A stretch of DNA of 64,000 nt from JAJZJT01 sp964610905 (GTDB taxonomy: Bacteria > Actinomycetota > Acidimicrobiia > Acidimicrobiales > RAAP-2): the NCBI GenBank assembly GCA_964610905.1, contig CAZSYT010000005.1:1-64000 (forward strand), given 5' to 3'. The position numbers and the translations under genes were made by a program. Shown one piece after another: positions 32,998 to 43,109 of the stretch (position 1 is its first letter; each line of letters begins with the position of its first letter). Below the pieces are notes generated by a model. The model was not told the DNA's origin, searched no databases, and saw only the letters and a program-made list of their open reading frames with translations.

Positions 32998-33169
32998 CCG
33001 CCAGTTGCCGCTCCGGGCGACCGGCGAGGTCCGAGGTCGCAGGACCGACGAGGCCCGAACGGACAGGGATGTCGCCGGAGACGCCGGCTCCGCTGCCCGT
33101 CGACCCTACCAATCCCTCCGGCCCCGCACGCACCCCAGAGCCCTCGGCGAGGAGGCCGCGTCTCGTCGG

Positions 33170-33241
33170 CACGCGCGCCCGGTGCGCCCGGGCGGGCCGG
33201 GCCCGTTCACACGCGCGCCGGGTCCGCCCGGGCGGGCCGGG
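33170..33241. repeat. Two 32-bp direct repeats with a 40-bp period
   Basis: Copies at 33170-33201 and 33210-33241 match at 30 of 32 positions. They lie in the divergent region between the acyl-CoA dehydrogenase and the APH-like kinase, just upstream of the latter's promoter. They may be a duplicated regulatory site or a small expansion. Confidence 0.75.
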
Positions 33242-33256
33242 GCACAGCACACCTCG

Positions 33257-33285
33257 TTGACAGGGCAGGGACACCTGCGTAGCGT
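33257..33285 (+). promoter_or_regulatory. Sigma70-type promoter of the APH-like kinase
   Basis: A perfect TTGACA (33257-33262) and TAGCGT (33280-33285) are separated by 17 bases. Transcription would begin near 33292, giving a leader of about 30 bases that contains an AAAGGA ribosome-binding site. It is one of the strongest canonical promoters visible in the window. Confidence 0.65.
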
Positions 33286-33320
33286 CCGTGGCGAGCCGGA
33301 CGCGAAAGGACGCACCGTTG

Positions 33321-34361
33321 GTGACCGCCCGCCAGCAGCAGCCACCCGACGGCGGCGGTCCGAGCGCCACGGCGGGGCGGTCGACCGCAGGCGGAGCCGT
33401 GACCGCCGAAGGCTCCGGCGTGACCGCCGAACGCCTTCGCCAGGTGCTGGGCACGGCCTTCGGTGCGCCGGTCGACGTGGTCGAGGACGTGGCGCTCCTG
33501 AGCGGCGGCGCCTCCAGCCAGCTCTGGGCGTTCTGCGTGCCCGGCCGTGGGCGGTTCGTCCTGCGCTTGGCGCCACCCGTGGCGACACGGGTGCCGATGA
33601 CCACCGAGGCCGCGGCCATCGCAGCGGCGGCCCGGGCAGGGGTCCCCGTGCCGGCCGTCGTCTACGCGACGGACGAGCGCGAGACCCTCGGGGCGGCCTA
33701 CTTGGTCATGGAGCACGTCGAGGGCGAAGCCCGCCCCGGCCGCATCCTCCGGGAGCCCGGACTGGCCGAGGCCCGTCGGCGCTTCGCCGCCGACTGCGGG
33801 CACGCGCTCGGCGCCGTAGCCCGGGCCCAGGCCGCACCGGCACTCGAGGAGCCCGACCAGGTCGCCCACTACCGCTCGGTCCTCGACGACCTGGGCGTCG
33901 CCGTCCCGACCTTCGAATGGGCGTTCCGCGTGCTCGAGGGCACCCGACCGCCGCCGCCGAGCAGGCCCACCCTGGTGCACGGGGACTTCCGGCTCGGGAA
34001 CCTCCTCGTCGACGCGGACGGCCTTCGCGCCGTGCTCGACTGGGAGCTCGTGCACCTCGGCGACCCCGTCGAGGACCTCGGCTGGCTGTGCGCCAAGGCG
34101 TGGCGGTTCGGCGCCCGACCACCGGTCGGTGGGATCGGCCGACGCGCCGAGCTCCTCGACGCCTACGAGGAAGCGAGCGGCGTCCGCGTCGACGCGTCGA
34201 CCCTGGCCTGGTGGGAGGCGTTCTCCGCGCTGAAGTGGGGCGTCATCTGCCTGGTGCAGGCCTCCCGCCACCTCGTCGGCGGGGAACGGTCCGTGGAGCT
34301 CGCCGCCATCGGCAGGCGGGTCGCCGAGACGGAGCTCGACCTCTTGGAGGCGCTCCCGTGA
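33321..34361 (+). CDS. Phosphotransferase family protein (APH/ACAD10-like kinase)
   Basis: The 346-residue protein has the aminoglycoside phosphotransferase fold: LLSGGASSQLWAF glycine-rich loop, LVMEHVEGEA hinge, catalytic HGDFRLGNLL and metal-binding LDWELVHLGDP. In this acyl-CoA dehydrogenase-associated branch the kinase phosphorylates hydroxyacyl-CoAs rather than antibiotics, so resistance is not implied. GTG 33321 has AAAGGA about 10 bases upstream; TTG 33318 is equally close. The first annotated GTG at 33288 lies on the promoter. It overlaps the DUF6285 gene by 4 bp and diverges from the dehydrogenase. Confidence 0.85.
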   Translation: MTARQQQPPDGGGPSATAGRSTAGGAVTAEGSGVTAERLRQVLGTAFGAPVDVVEDVALLSGGASSQLWAFCVPGRGRFVLRLAPPVATRVPMTTEAAAIAAAARAGVPVPAVVYATDERETLGAAYLVMEHVEGEARPGRILREPGLAEARRRFAADCGHALGAVARAQAAPALEEPDQVAHYRSVLDDLGVAVPTFEWAFRVLEGTRPPPPSRPTLVHGDFRLGNLLVDADGLRAVLDWELVHLGDPVEDLGWLCAKAWRFGARPPVGGIGRRAELLDAYEEASGVRVDASTLAWWEAFSALKWGVICLVQASRHLVGGERSVELAAIGRRVAETELDLLEALP

Positions 34362-34810
34362 CGCCCGAGCCCGCCGCGGCAGGACGCGCCGACGACGACG
34401 CGGGGACCGACCTCCCTGCGGAACCCCGCCTTGCTCCCCTGCCGCCCGCCGACCCCGTCTACGGGACCCCCACCGCGGCAGAGCTGCTGACCGCCGTCCG
34501 GGACTTCCTGCGCGCCGACGTCCTCGACACGACGACCGGCCACACCCAGTACCTGCTCCGAGTCGCGATCAACGTCGTCGACATCGTCCGGCGCGAGTGC
34601 GAGCAGCGACCCGACGCCGAGGAGCGGCTGCGCGCCGCTCTCTCCGAGCTGGGCGTGACAGACGACGTCGAGCTCGCCCGGGCGATCCGGTCGGGCGCCT
34701 TCGACGGCCACGACGCGGAGCTCCGCCGCTACCTGACCGTTGCCGTGGCGGCCCGGTTGGCGGCGGCGAACCCTCGCTACGCGGCGACGACCGACGCCGG
34801 CGCGGGCTGA
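34358..34810 (+). CDS. DUF6285 family protein
   Basis: The 150-residue protein has an Ala/Pro-rich N terminus and a helical core. The core contains YGTPTAAELLTAVRDFLRAD and YLLRVAINVVDIVRREC, which I associate with DUF6285. The family is of unknown function and often follows an APH-like kinase near an acyl-CoA dehydrogenase, exactly as here. GTG 34358 overlaps the kinase stop. It has no catalytic motif and may be a stabilising or regulatory subunit. A hairpin follows the stop. Confidence 0.75.
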   Translation: MTPEPAAAGRADDDAGTDLPAEPRLAPLPPADPVYGTPTAAELLTAVRDFLRADVLDTTTGHTQYLLRVAINVVDIVRRECEQRPDAEERLRAALSELGVTDDVELARAIRSGAFDGHDAELRRYLTVAVAARLAAANPRYAATTDAGAG

Positions 34811-34819
34811 GGGGGACGT

Positions 34820-34843
34820 CCCCGCACGGGGCATCGTGCGGGG
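34820..34843 (+). terminator. Terminator hairpin after the DUF6285 gene
   Basis: CCCCGCACG and CGTGCGGGG form perfect 9-bp arms with a 6-base loop, 10 bases after the stop. There is no T-tract. It likely ends the kinase-DUF6285 transcript. Confidence 0.6.
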
Positions 34844-34897
34844 CGAGCGTCGTGCTCGCCGGTCGCCCCGACCGCCGCAGGCTGACAGGAGGGCGAG

Positions 34898-35899
34898 ATG
34901 ACGACGGTGGCGGGCGGCGGACGAGGAGGCGAGCCGCGGCCACCGGACCGCCCCGGCACCACCGGCACCACCGGCACCACCGGACGCGCGAGGCGTGTCC
35001 TCGGTCGGGTGGTCCTGCCGGTCGCGCTCGGCCTCGTCGCCGCCGACGCCGTGCTGGTCTCGACAGGGGCGCTGGGCGTCCGGAGCGGTGTCGTCCTCGG
35101 CACGGCCGTCGAGGCGCTCCTGTGGGCCGGTGCCCTCGCCGGCGGGATCGCGGTGCTGCGCGAGGCACGGCGCCGACGACGTGGGGGCGCCACGTTCCTC
35201 CGCGCGCTCGAGGACGGCCTCGCGACGGTCCTGCCCCGACGGGTGGCCCACGTGCTCCTCCTCGAGCCGTTGCTCTGGAAGGCGCTCGTGCACCTGGCGA
35301 CGGGGAGGTCCCGCGGCCGACGTGCCACCACCTTCTCCTACTGGCGCCAGCTCGAGGGCTTCCTGGTGGTCCTCGCCGTGTGGAGCGTCGTGGAGCTCGT
35401 CGCCGTCGGCGTCGTCCTCGGCGTCGTGTGGGGTCGTCACTGGTGGGCGTGGCTCGTCGTGGCCGTGCACGCCTACGGCCTGGTGCTGCTCGCCGGGCTC
35501 GTGGCCAGCCTCGTCACCACCCCGCACCGGATCGAAGGTGGCGAGCTCGTCTTCGCGGACGGCTGCCTGCTCGAGGGGCGCGTCCGCCTCGAGGACGTCG
35601 CCACCGTCCGCCGCGTGCGCGAGACGGCTCCGGGGTTCGGCGGTCGGACCGGGCTCGTCCTGAGCGCGGACGGCAGGGACGCGCTCGTGGCGTTCGGGCC
35701 CACCGCGTCGGTCCGCGTCGACCTCGTCCCGGGTGCGCGGGTGACGTGGTGGGGACGGGAGGTGCCCGACGGCGTCCGCTCCGTCACCCTCTCCGCCGAC
35801 GACCCCCAGCGGTTCGTCGAAGCTGTCACCGGCGCGGCCGGGGACGCTGGACGTGCGAACGGGTCGCGGCGCGACCCACGTCCGCGGCCGGAGGCCTGA
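34898..35899 (+). CDS. Membrane protein with C-terminal PH-like region
   Basis: I do not recognise a named family. The 333-residue protein has two N-terminal helices (about 40-85), two more (about 145-205), and a cytoplasmic C-terminal part of about 110 residues. That part (HRIEGGELVFADGCLLEGRV, VATVRRVRETAPG) resembles bacterial PH domains. The N terminus has a GTT repeat from three 9-bp units. An AGGAGG site lies 5 bases before ATG 34898. The next gene also combines membrane helices with a PH-like region, suggesting related roles in the envelope. Confidence 0.7.
   Translation: MTTVAGGGRGGEPRPPDRPGTTGTTGTTGRARRVLGRVVLPVALGLVAADAVLVSTGALGVRSGVVLGTAVEALLWAGALAGGIAVLREARRRRRGGATFLRALEDGLATVLPRRVAHVLLLEPLLWKALVHLATGRSRGRRATTFSYWRQLEGFLVVLAVWSVVELVAVGVVLGVVWGRHWWAWLVVAVHAYGLVLLAGLVASLVTTPHRIEGGELVFADGCLLEGRVRLEDVATVRRVRETAPGFGGRTGLVLSADGRDALVAFGPTASVRVDLVPGARVTWWGREVPDGVRSVTLSADDPQRFVEAVTGAAGDAGRANGSRRDPRPRPEA
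34955..34981 (+). repeat. In-frame 9-bp repeat in the membrane protein
   Basis: Three perfect GGCACCACC units encode GTT three times near the N terminus of the membrane protein, before its first helix. Confidence 0.85.
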
Positions 35900-35931
35900 C
35901 GCCCCGGAGCCCCGAGCCGGCGGGCCTCGCC

Positions 35932-35937
35932 TACCAT
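35932..35937 (+). promoter_or_regulatory. -10 box with leaderless spacing (TACCAT)
   Basis: TACCAT ends 6 bases before GTG 35944, the first codon of a 55-codon open frame that runs into the zinc-ribbon gene. Confidence 0.4.
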
Positions 35938-35943
35938 CGGACC

Positions 35944-36111
35944 GTGGGTGAGGTGAGGGGCACGGCGAGCTGGTCCTCGTGCCGGGGCGGAGGGCGCGAC
36001 CGGGGCGGAGGTCAGCGCCGGGGCACGGCGCTCGCCGCTGACCGCAGAGCCGGCGCGGCCGTCGGCCGGTGGCAGCGGCCTGGACGGCTCACGCGCCCGA
36101 CCCGACCATGA
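35944..36111 (+). CDS. Possible 55-residue leader peptide coupled to the zinc-ribbon gene
   Basis: A frame from GTG 35944 encodes 55 Arg/Gly-rich residues and ends in TGA that overlaps the next ATG (ATGA). A leaderless -10 box lies 6 bases upstream, and the zinc-ribbon gene has no ribosome-binding site of its own. Translation of this frame could therefore deliver ribosomes to the next gene. The peptide is low in complexity and may not have a function as a protein. It could be chance, as GC-rich DNA has many open frames. Confidence 0.35.
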   Translation: MGEVRGTASWSSCRGGGRDRGGGQRRGTALAADRRAGAAVGRWQRPGRLTRPTRP

Positions 36112-36914
36112 GCCCCGTCCACTGCCCGAACGGCCACCGGGTCCAGCAGGTGCTCTCGGCAGCGACGTGCCCCGTCTGCGCCGCTCCCCTCTACGGCGAG
36201 TGCCGCCGGGGCCATGCCGTGTGGATGACCCAACGGACCTGCCCCACCTGCGGCGACGCCGTGGCGGGCGAAGGACCGCAGTGGACGGCGCCGTCGTGGG
36301 GACGACCGGCGGACAGCCCCGCGCGCACGCTCCCGCCCGACCAGGAGGCACGCGTGCACGGGCTGATCCGTCCGGACGAGCAGCTGCTCTGGTGCGGTGC
36401 ACCGGACCCCTCCGTCCGCCTCACGAGGGCCGACGCCTTCGTCGTCCCCGTGAGCCTGCTCTGGGCCGCGCTCACGGTGAGCGTGCTCCGTACCAGCCCG
36501 TCGTCCGGAAGCGGGACCACGCCGACGTTCGTCGTCGCGTGGGGTGCCCTGGTCGTCGCCGTCGGTGCCTACCTGCTCGTCGGACGCTTCGCCGTCAAGG
36601 CGTGGCGCAAGCGCCGGACCCTCTACGTGCTCACCGACCGGCGAGCCGTGGCCGTCGTCGGCCGCCGCTCCACCGAACGGCCGTGGCAGGGGTTCCCGCT
36701 GTCGGTGTCCCGCCACCGCGGCGGACGCCACGTGGACGTCGTCTTCGAGGCCCCGCCGACCTCGGGGACCCGCCTCGTCTTCCCGTTCGCCTTCCCGTCG
36801 TTCGTCTACGCCAACACCGGCCTCGACCTCGTCCGCCGGCGCAACGTCCTGTGCTTCTTCGACGTGGCCGACCACGACGGCCTCCTCGCCGCCCTGGGCC
36901 ACCTGCCTGCCTGA
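36108..36914 (+). CDS. Zinc-ribbon membrane protein with PH-like domain
   Basis: No named family is recognised. The 268-residue protein starts with three pairs of Cys-type metal sites (CPNGH, CPVCAAPLYGEC and CPTCGDAV), a double zinc-ribbon of about 55 residues. After a linker come two membrane helices (about 112-160). A soluble PH-like end has WRKRRTLYVLTDRRAVAVVG and LVFPFAFPSFVYANT. Similar arrangements occur in actinobacterial proteins of unknown role. ATG 36108 overlaps the stop of a small upstream frame. It is convergent with the GntR gene. Confidence 0.72.
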   Translation: MSPVHCPNGHRVQQVLSAATCPVCAAPLYGECRRGHAVWMTQRTCPTCGDAVAGEGPQWTAPSWGRPADSPARTLPPDQEARVHGLIRPDEQLLWCGAPDPSVRLTRADAFVVPVSLLWAALTVSVLRTSPSSGSGTTPTFVVAWGALVVAVGAYLLVGRFAVKAWRKRRTLYVLTDRRAVAVVGRRSTERPWQGFPLSVSRHRGGRHVDVVFEAPPTSGTRLVFPFAFPSFVYANTGLDLVRRRNVLCFFDVADHDGLLAALGHLPA

Positions 36915-36986
36915 GGATCGCCGGACGTCGGCGGCGACGTCCGGGTCGTCGAGGCGATCGCGGCGCGACCGGGCCCCTCGGCCCGC

Positions 36987-37715
36987 TCAGGCCGGCGACC
37001 AGTCCGTGCGGAAGGTGTAGCGGTCGCCGCGCACGACGCTGTGGCGCCACTCGACCGGTGTGTCCGCAGCGAGGGCGAGACGCTCGAGCACGAGCACGGC
37101 CACGCCGTGGGGCAGCTGGAGCAGCTCGCACGTCTCGGGGGTGGGCACCTCGGGCCGGATGCGCTCCCACCCGCCGGTCACCCGGACACCGCAGCACGAG
37201 ACGAGCGCGTCGTAGAGCGAGCCGGCCCGCAGGTCGACGCCGAGGAGGCCCGAAGCGACGCGGTCGGGCAGCCACGAGCGGTGGACGCTGAAGGGCTCGT
37301 CCCCGACGAAGCGCAACCGCTCGAGGAAGACCACCTCGTCGTCCGGGTCGATGCCAAGTGGCCCGGCTGCGGCACCGGCGCGGGTGGTGCGCAGCGACCG
37401 GACCTCGCTGCGCTCGGCGTACCCGTGGGCCTGGGCAGTCTCGGCCAGGCTGTAGAGGGTGTGGAGCGGCTGCTCGAGGACCGACTCGGCCAGCTCGCTC
37501 CGGCGCCCGCGTGCGCGGACGAGCACGCCCTCGTCCTGCAGCCGCCGGGTCGCCTCCCGCACGGTCTGGCGGCTGACGCCGTAGTGGTTCCGGAGCTCCT
37601 CGTCGGTAGGGAAGCCCTCCGCGAACTCACCAGCGGCCACGCGAGCCCGGAGGTCGGCGAGGACCTGCGCCCACAGGGGGAGGGGCGAACGCCGGTCGAC
37701 CGCCGGTGGTGCCAC
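36987..37715 (-). CDS. GntR/HutC-family regulator
   Basis: The 242-residue protein has an N-terminal winged helix (WAQVLADLRARVAAGEF, FPTDEELRNHYGVSRQTVREATRRLQDEG) and a UTRA ligand-binding domain with FLERLRFVGDEPFSVHRSWLP. It is the last gene of the TauE-DUF1634-GntR operon, 3 bases after the DUF1634 stop. It is the likely regulator of that operon through the palindrome at 39196-39213. The ligand is probably an organosulfur compound or anion, but nothing in the sequence proves it. Confidence 0.88.
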   Translation of the reverse strand: MAPPAVDRRSPLPLWAQVLADLRARVAAGEFAEGFPTDEELRNHYGVSRQTVREATRRLQDEGVLVRARGRRSELAESVLEQPLHTLYSLAETAQAHGYAERSEVRSLRTTRAGAAAGPLGIDPDDEVVFLERLRFVGDEPFSVHRSWLPDRVASGLLGVDLRAGSLYDALVSCCGVRVTGGWERIRPEVPTPETCELLQLPHGVAVLVLERLALAADTPVEWRHSVVRGDRYTFRTDWSPA

Positions 37716-37718
37716 GGC

Positions 37719-38138
37719 TCAGTCGAAGCCGACGGCGATCGCCGCCATGAGCACGGCCACCACGATCGCGCCCACGACGACGAAGCGCGCGTCCCGCTCG
37801 CGCACCCAGCTCACGACCACCGACATCACGCCGCACGCCGGGGTGAGGGCGAGGGCGAGCACGCCGACGCCCATGATCGTCTCGCCGACCGAGTGCCCAC
37901 CCGACAGGTGGAACATGCGGACCTGCACGGCTTGGTCGTGACCGCTGGCCAGCTGGACGATCAGGCCGACGACGAGCAGGGCGCTCGAGATGGCGAGCCC
38001 GACTCGCAGGACGACCTTGACGAGCGTGTTGGTCCGGGGGTCCGCGGGGGTCCCCACGAGCTCGACCGCGCGTGCGTCGCCCACGGCGGGAGGTCCGCCG
38101 GCAGCGGCCCCGGGAACCTGCCCTCTGGCGTCAGACAT
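37719..38138 (-). CDS. DUF1634 membrane protein
   Basis: The 139-residue protein has three hydrophobic helices (VVLRVGLAISSALLVVGLIV, MGVGVLALALTPACGVMSVV and VVVGAIVVAVLMAAIAVGF), typical of DUF1634. This family is nearly always encoded beside a TauE/SafE permease, as here, where the two overlap by 8 bp. It may assist or assemble with the permease. A 30-residue Ala/Gly-rich cytoplasmic start is not conserved in the family, as far as I can judge. Confidence 0.85.
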   Translation of the reverse strand: MSDARGQVPGAAAGGPPAVGDARAVELVGTPADPRTNTLVKVVLRVGLAISSALLVVGLIVQLASGHDQAVQVRMFHLSGGHSVGETIMGVGVLALALTPACGVMSVVVSWVRERDARFVVVGAIVVAVLMAAIAVGFD

Positions 38139-39168
38139 TGGCCACCCCGCTGGCCTTGAGGCCCATCTGGACGGCGACGAAGAGGAGGACGACGGCGAGG
38201 ATCAGCCCGAGGGTCCGGCTCGACACCGCCTGCGAGCTGCGAGCGCCCACGTAGGCACCGACGGCGATGCCGAGGGCGACCGGCGCCGCCGCGTACGGGA
38301 GGACGTAGCCGCGGGCGAAGTAGACGAACAGGCTGGCGATCGCCGTCACACCGATCATGAAGTTCGACGTCGCAGCCGCCACCTTGATGGGCACCTTCAT
38401 CCCGAGGTTGATGGCCGGCACCTTCAGGAAGCCGCCACCCACTCCGAGCATGCCCGACAGCATGCCGGCGACGAAGGAGACCGACCAGCCGATCCACACG
38501 CGGATGGCCCGGTAGACGACGAGCACGCCGCGCGCGGCGTCGCGGTAGGCACCACCGAGGTGGCCACGGTCCTCCCAGCCGACCCGGCCCTCCATGCCTT
38601 CCGGCTCGATGGCGTCCTCGGCCAGTGTCGCGACGGTCGTAGCGGACGCCGCCGCGGCACCGGCGACCTCGGCGGCCGGAGACGCCGTCGCCCGGACGGG
38701 ACCGGCCCCGGTCGCCCCCGAGCCCGCGGTCTCCGCGGCACCGGCGACCTCGGGATCACCGCTGCCCTCGAGCGCCTCCCCCTCGCTGTTGCGGCCACGG
38801 AACATGAGGACGGCGGTGACGAGCATGACGGCGGCGAAGAGCCCGTCGAGCACCGACGGGGCGATCAGCACGGCGACGAGTCCGCCGACGAGGCCGCCGA
38901 CCGTCGTGGCGATCTCGAGCGTGAGGGCGAGGCGCATGTTCAGCTGGCCTGCGCCCGCGTAGGCGCTCGCGGCAGCGACCGACGTGGCGACGACGGCGAC
39001 GAGGGAGGTGGCGACGGCCACCTTCGTCTGGAAACCGAACCCCAGCACCAGGGCGGGCACGATGACGACGCCGCCGCCGATGCCCACCACGGCGCCCAGC
39101 CACCCGGCGAAGATGCCGAGAGCGATGAGGGCGAGAGCGAGGGGCACGTTCACGTGCTGGTGGAGCAC
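38131..39168 (-). CDS. TauE/SafE family anion permease
   Basis: The 345-residue protein has about eight membrane helices in two halves. Each half carries the family motif: WLGAVVGIGGGVVIVPAL and GMLSGMLGVGGGFLKVPAI. Members move sulfite, sulfoacetate, taurine-derived anions or similar compounds. A cytoplasmic insertion of about 85 Ala/Glu-rich residues separates the halves. The stop overlaps the DUF1634 start. The GTG start has no ribosome-binding site, and a near-perfect palindrome overlaps the promoter region. The substrate is inferred only from family and from the GntR neighbour. Confidence 0.88.
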   Translation of the reverse strand: MLHQHVNVPLALALIALGIFAGWLGAVVGIGGGVVIVPALVLGFGFQTKVAVATSLVAVVATSVAAASAYAGAGQLNMRLALTLEIATTVGGLVGGLVAVLIAPSVLDGLFAAVMLVTAVLMFRGRNSEGEALEGSGDPEVAGAAETAGSGATGAGPVRATASPAAEVAGAAAASATTVATLAEDAIEPEGMEGRVGWEDRGHLGGAYRDAARGVLVVYRAIRVWIGWSVSFVAGMLSGMLGVGGGFLKVPAINLGMKVPIKVAAATSNFMIGVTAIASLFVYFARGYVLPYAAAPVALGIAVGAYVGARSSQAVSSRTLGLILAVVLLFVAVQMGLKASGVANV

Positions 39169-39192
39169 GACGGCGGTCAGGAGGTGGAGGTC

Positions 39193-39198
39193 AAAAGT
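39193..39198 (-). promoter_or_regulatory. -10 box of the TauE operon (TACTTT)
   Basis: TACTTT on the minus strand overlaps the candidate GntR operator. It would start transcription about 18 bases before the TauE GTG. No -35 match was noted. Confidence 0.35.
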
Positions 39199-39213
39199 AC
39201 GGATATCTGTACT
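39196..39213. promoter_or_regulatory. Candidate GntR operator of the TauE operon
   Basis: AGTACGGATATCTGTACT is an 18-bp inverted repeat with one mismatched pair. It overlaps the predicted -10 of the TauE gene. It is strikingly AT-rich for this genome. The operon's own GntR is the obvious candidate to bind it. Confidence 0.6.
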
Positions 39214-39681
39214 CTAGCACGCCGAGCGGACCACCGCGCACCTGTGCGCCCGCCCGGACCCGCGGCCACTGCCGGCTCCCCTCCGGCTGACGAGGAAGGT
39301 GCCCGGTCGGCCAGGGAGGCGGTCGGTCGGGCCACCGCCGCCCGGCCGGCGACGGTGGTCAGGTCGACGTCGCAGGCGGCAGGCGGCGGGCGGCGGGCGC
39401 CGGTCGGCGGGCGGTCCCGCCGAGCCACGGTGCTCGTCGACGCAGCGTCTCGGGGGCCCAGCCACGGTCCGGTCGGGCGGCACCGACAGCAGTCGCCCCG
39501 AACCGCTCGAGCCTCGACCCGACCTGTCCGACGCCGTCACCGACGCCGTCACCGCCTGTGCGGCCCGAGGCTGGAGGGCCGCGTCCGGGCACAGCCGCGC
39601 GCCGTCGGCGCGTCGACCACGAGGTGGGAGGGGACGTCGTGCAGCTCGTCCCCGTCGAGCAGCCCCCGGCCTCGCGCCTCG
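39214..39681. other. Intergenic region without a supported gene
   Basis: About 470 bases of very GC-rich sequence separate the TauE operon promoter from the radical SAM gene end. It holds CGGCGGGCG-type simple repeats near 39375-39415 and two copies of GACGCCGTCACC at about 39531-39550. No open frame has a domain, a start signal or a ribosome-binding site. Confidence 0.5.
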
Positions 39682-41138
39682 TCACCGCGCCGGTGCGGGC
39701 GGCGCGTCGGCGGCGAGCACGGGCGGCGCGTCGGCGGCGAGCACGGGCGGCGCGTCGGCGGCCGGCAGGGGCCGCTGGTGGCACGCCTTGGCCTTGCGCC
39801 CGCTCCCGCACGGGCACGGGTCATTACGCCGTGCGCCGGCGAAGACGCCCATCACCTCGTCCGCCGGCCGACCCTGGCGGAGCAAGTCCACGAGGAGCCG
39901 CATGGGCCCGTCGACGTGGGTGAAGTGGGACCGGTACCCCGCGCACAAGTAGTTGAGGCCCGGCTCCCCCTCAGGTGTCGTGACGAACCGGTCCTTCGGG
40001 CACTCCCCCCGACAGGCGAGCAGGACCGGGCACTCGCGGCAGTAGCGGGGGAGCGTGTCGCGCTTGGCGTTGCCGAAGGCGACCTGGCGAGGCGATTCCA
40101 CCAGGTCGACCAGGTGCTCGGCGGCGAGGTTGCCCAGCAGGTGCTCGGGGTCGACGAAGTGGTCGCACGAGAACACGTCGCCGTTGTGGCCCACGGCAAC
40201 GGCCCGGCCGCACGTCTCGGCGAAGACGCACAGCGAGGCCGGCAACCCGGCCCAGGCCCCCAGGGCCGCCTCGAACTGGGTGACGAAGACGGTCCCCACG
40301 TCACGGCGGACCCACTCGTCGAACACGGCGGAGAGGAACTGCCCCCAGGCCAGCGGGTCGACCGTCCGATCGCTGACGTCGCCCTCGTCCCCGTCGTCGA
40401 GGTGCTCGACGATGGGGATGAACTGCACGAATCGGGCACCGAGCTCGTCGCGGAAGTAGCGGTAGACCTCGAGGGGATGACCCTGGTTGGCGGCGTGCAC
40501 CGTACAGAGGATGTTGTGCTCGACCCCGTGGCGCTGCAGCAGGCGCAGCCCCCGCACCACCCGTTCCGAGGTGGGGCCGCCGCGCTTGTCGTGCCGGTAG
40601 TGGTCGTGCAGCGCCGGCGGCCCGTCGACGCTCACCCCCACGAGGAAGTCGTGCTCGGCGAGGAGCTCGCACCAGGCGTCGGTCAACAGGGTGGCGTTGG
40701 TCTGGATGGTGTGGTGGACCTGCTGGCCCGGGCGGCGGTACTGCTCGGCCAACCCGACGACCCGCCGGAAGAAGTCCACCCCCATCAGCGTCGGCTCCCC
40801 GCCCTGCCAGGCCACGGTCACCTCGGGGACGCCGTCGTGGGCCTCGAAGAGCTGCCGCAGGTAGGTGTCGAGGAGGCCGTCGGCCATGCGGAACCGGTCC
40901 CCCGGGTAGAGCGCCTCCTTGGCGAGGAAGAAGCAGTACTCGCAGTCGAGGTTGCAGATGGGACCGGTGGGCTTGGCGAGGACGTGGAACGGCCCCCGGG
41001 CCGTGGTCACCGCCTGCGGGCCCGCCGTGGTCACCGCCTGCGGGCCCGCCCCGGCCGGCGCCGGCCCCCGCCCCCCGGCGCGCGTCCCGTCACGGGGACC
41101 GAGCACCACGGGGACCCGTTCCGGCGCCGGCCGCTCGC

Positions 41139-41142
<4 letters not shown>
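39682..41142 (-). CDS. Radical SAM/SPASM maturase with SEC-C tail (anaerobic sulfatase maturase-like)
   Basis: The 486-residue protein has the radical SAM site CNLDCEYC (CxxxCxxC), FLAKEALYPG and VAWQGGEPTL. SPASM auxiliary-cluster cysteines follow (CVFAETCGRAVAVG, CDHF, CRECPVLLACRGECPKDR). After residue 400 a SEC-C motif, NDPCPCGSGRKAKACH, binds zinc. The class oxidises Ser/Cys of sulfatases or modifies peptides; no sulfatase or precursor peptide is nearby. Both ends carry 24-bp repeats (QAVTTAGP and AADAPPVL). GTG 41142 overlaps the upstream oxidoreductase by 4 bp, so it was built as one operon with it. Confidence 0.88.
39701..39766 (-). repeat. In-frame 24-bp minisatellite at the maturase C terminus
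   Basis: Two perfect 24-bp units (39701-39724 and 39725-39748) and a partial third encode AADAPPVL repeats after the SEC-C motif of the radical SAM protein. Confidence 0.85.
41000..41047 (-). repeat. In-frame 24-bp minisatellite at the maturase N terminus
   Basis: Two perfect 24-bp units (41000-41023, 41024-41047) encode GPQAVTTA repeats before the radical SAM domain. Confidence 0.85.
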
Positions 41143-42964
<1,822 letters not shown>

Positions 42965-43068
42965 CCCGATCTCCCTCCCTCGGCGACCGGGCCTGCCGCC
43001 TGATCGGCACGGGCACCACCACGTGGTGCGGTGCGCCGTCCGTCGCGCTGGGCGCGGTGCCCTTCTGG

Positions 43069-43090
43069 ACTATTCCACTGCTGTGGTAGT
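43069..43090. promoter_or_regulatory. Imperfect inverted repeat upstream of the oxidoreductase fragment
   Basis: ACTA, two bases, CCAC, TGCT, GTGG, TAGT is an imperfect dyad in an AT-richer patch about 105 bases upstream of the oxidoreductase ATG. The nearby GntR protein is a possible ligand. Support is weak. Confidence 0.3.
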
Positions 43091-43109
43091 TGCCAGTGGC
43101 TCGGCGCTG

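Noticed and set aside
33321..34361. Aminoglycoside resistance kinase
   Set aside because: The gene sits with an acyl-CoA dehydrogenase and a DUF6285 gene, the context of hydroxyacyl-CoA kinases, and has no features specific to resistance enzymes.
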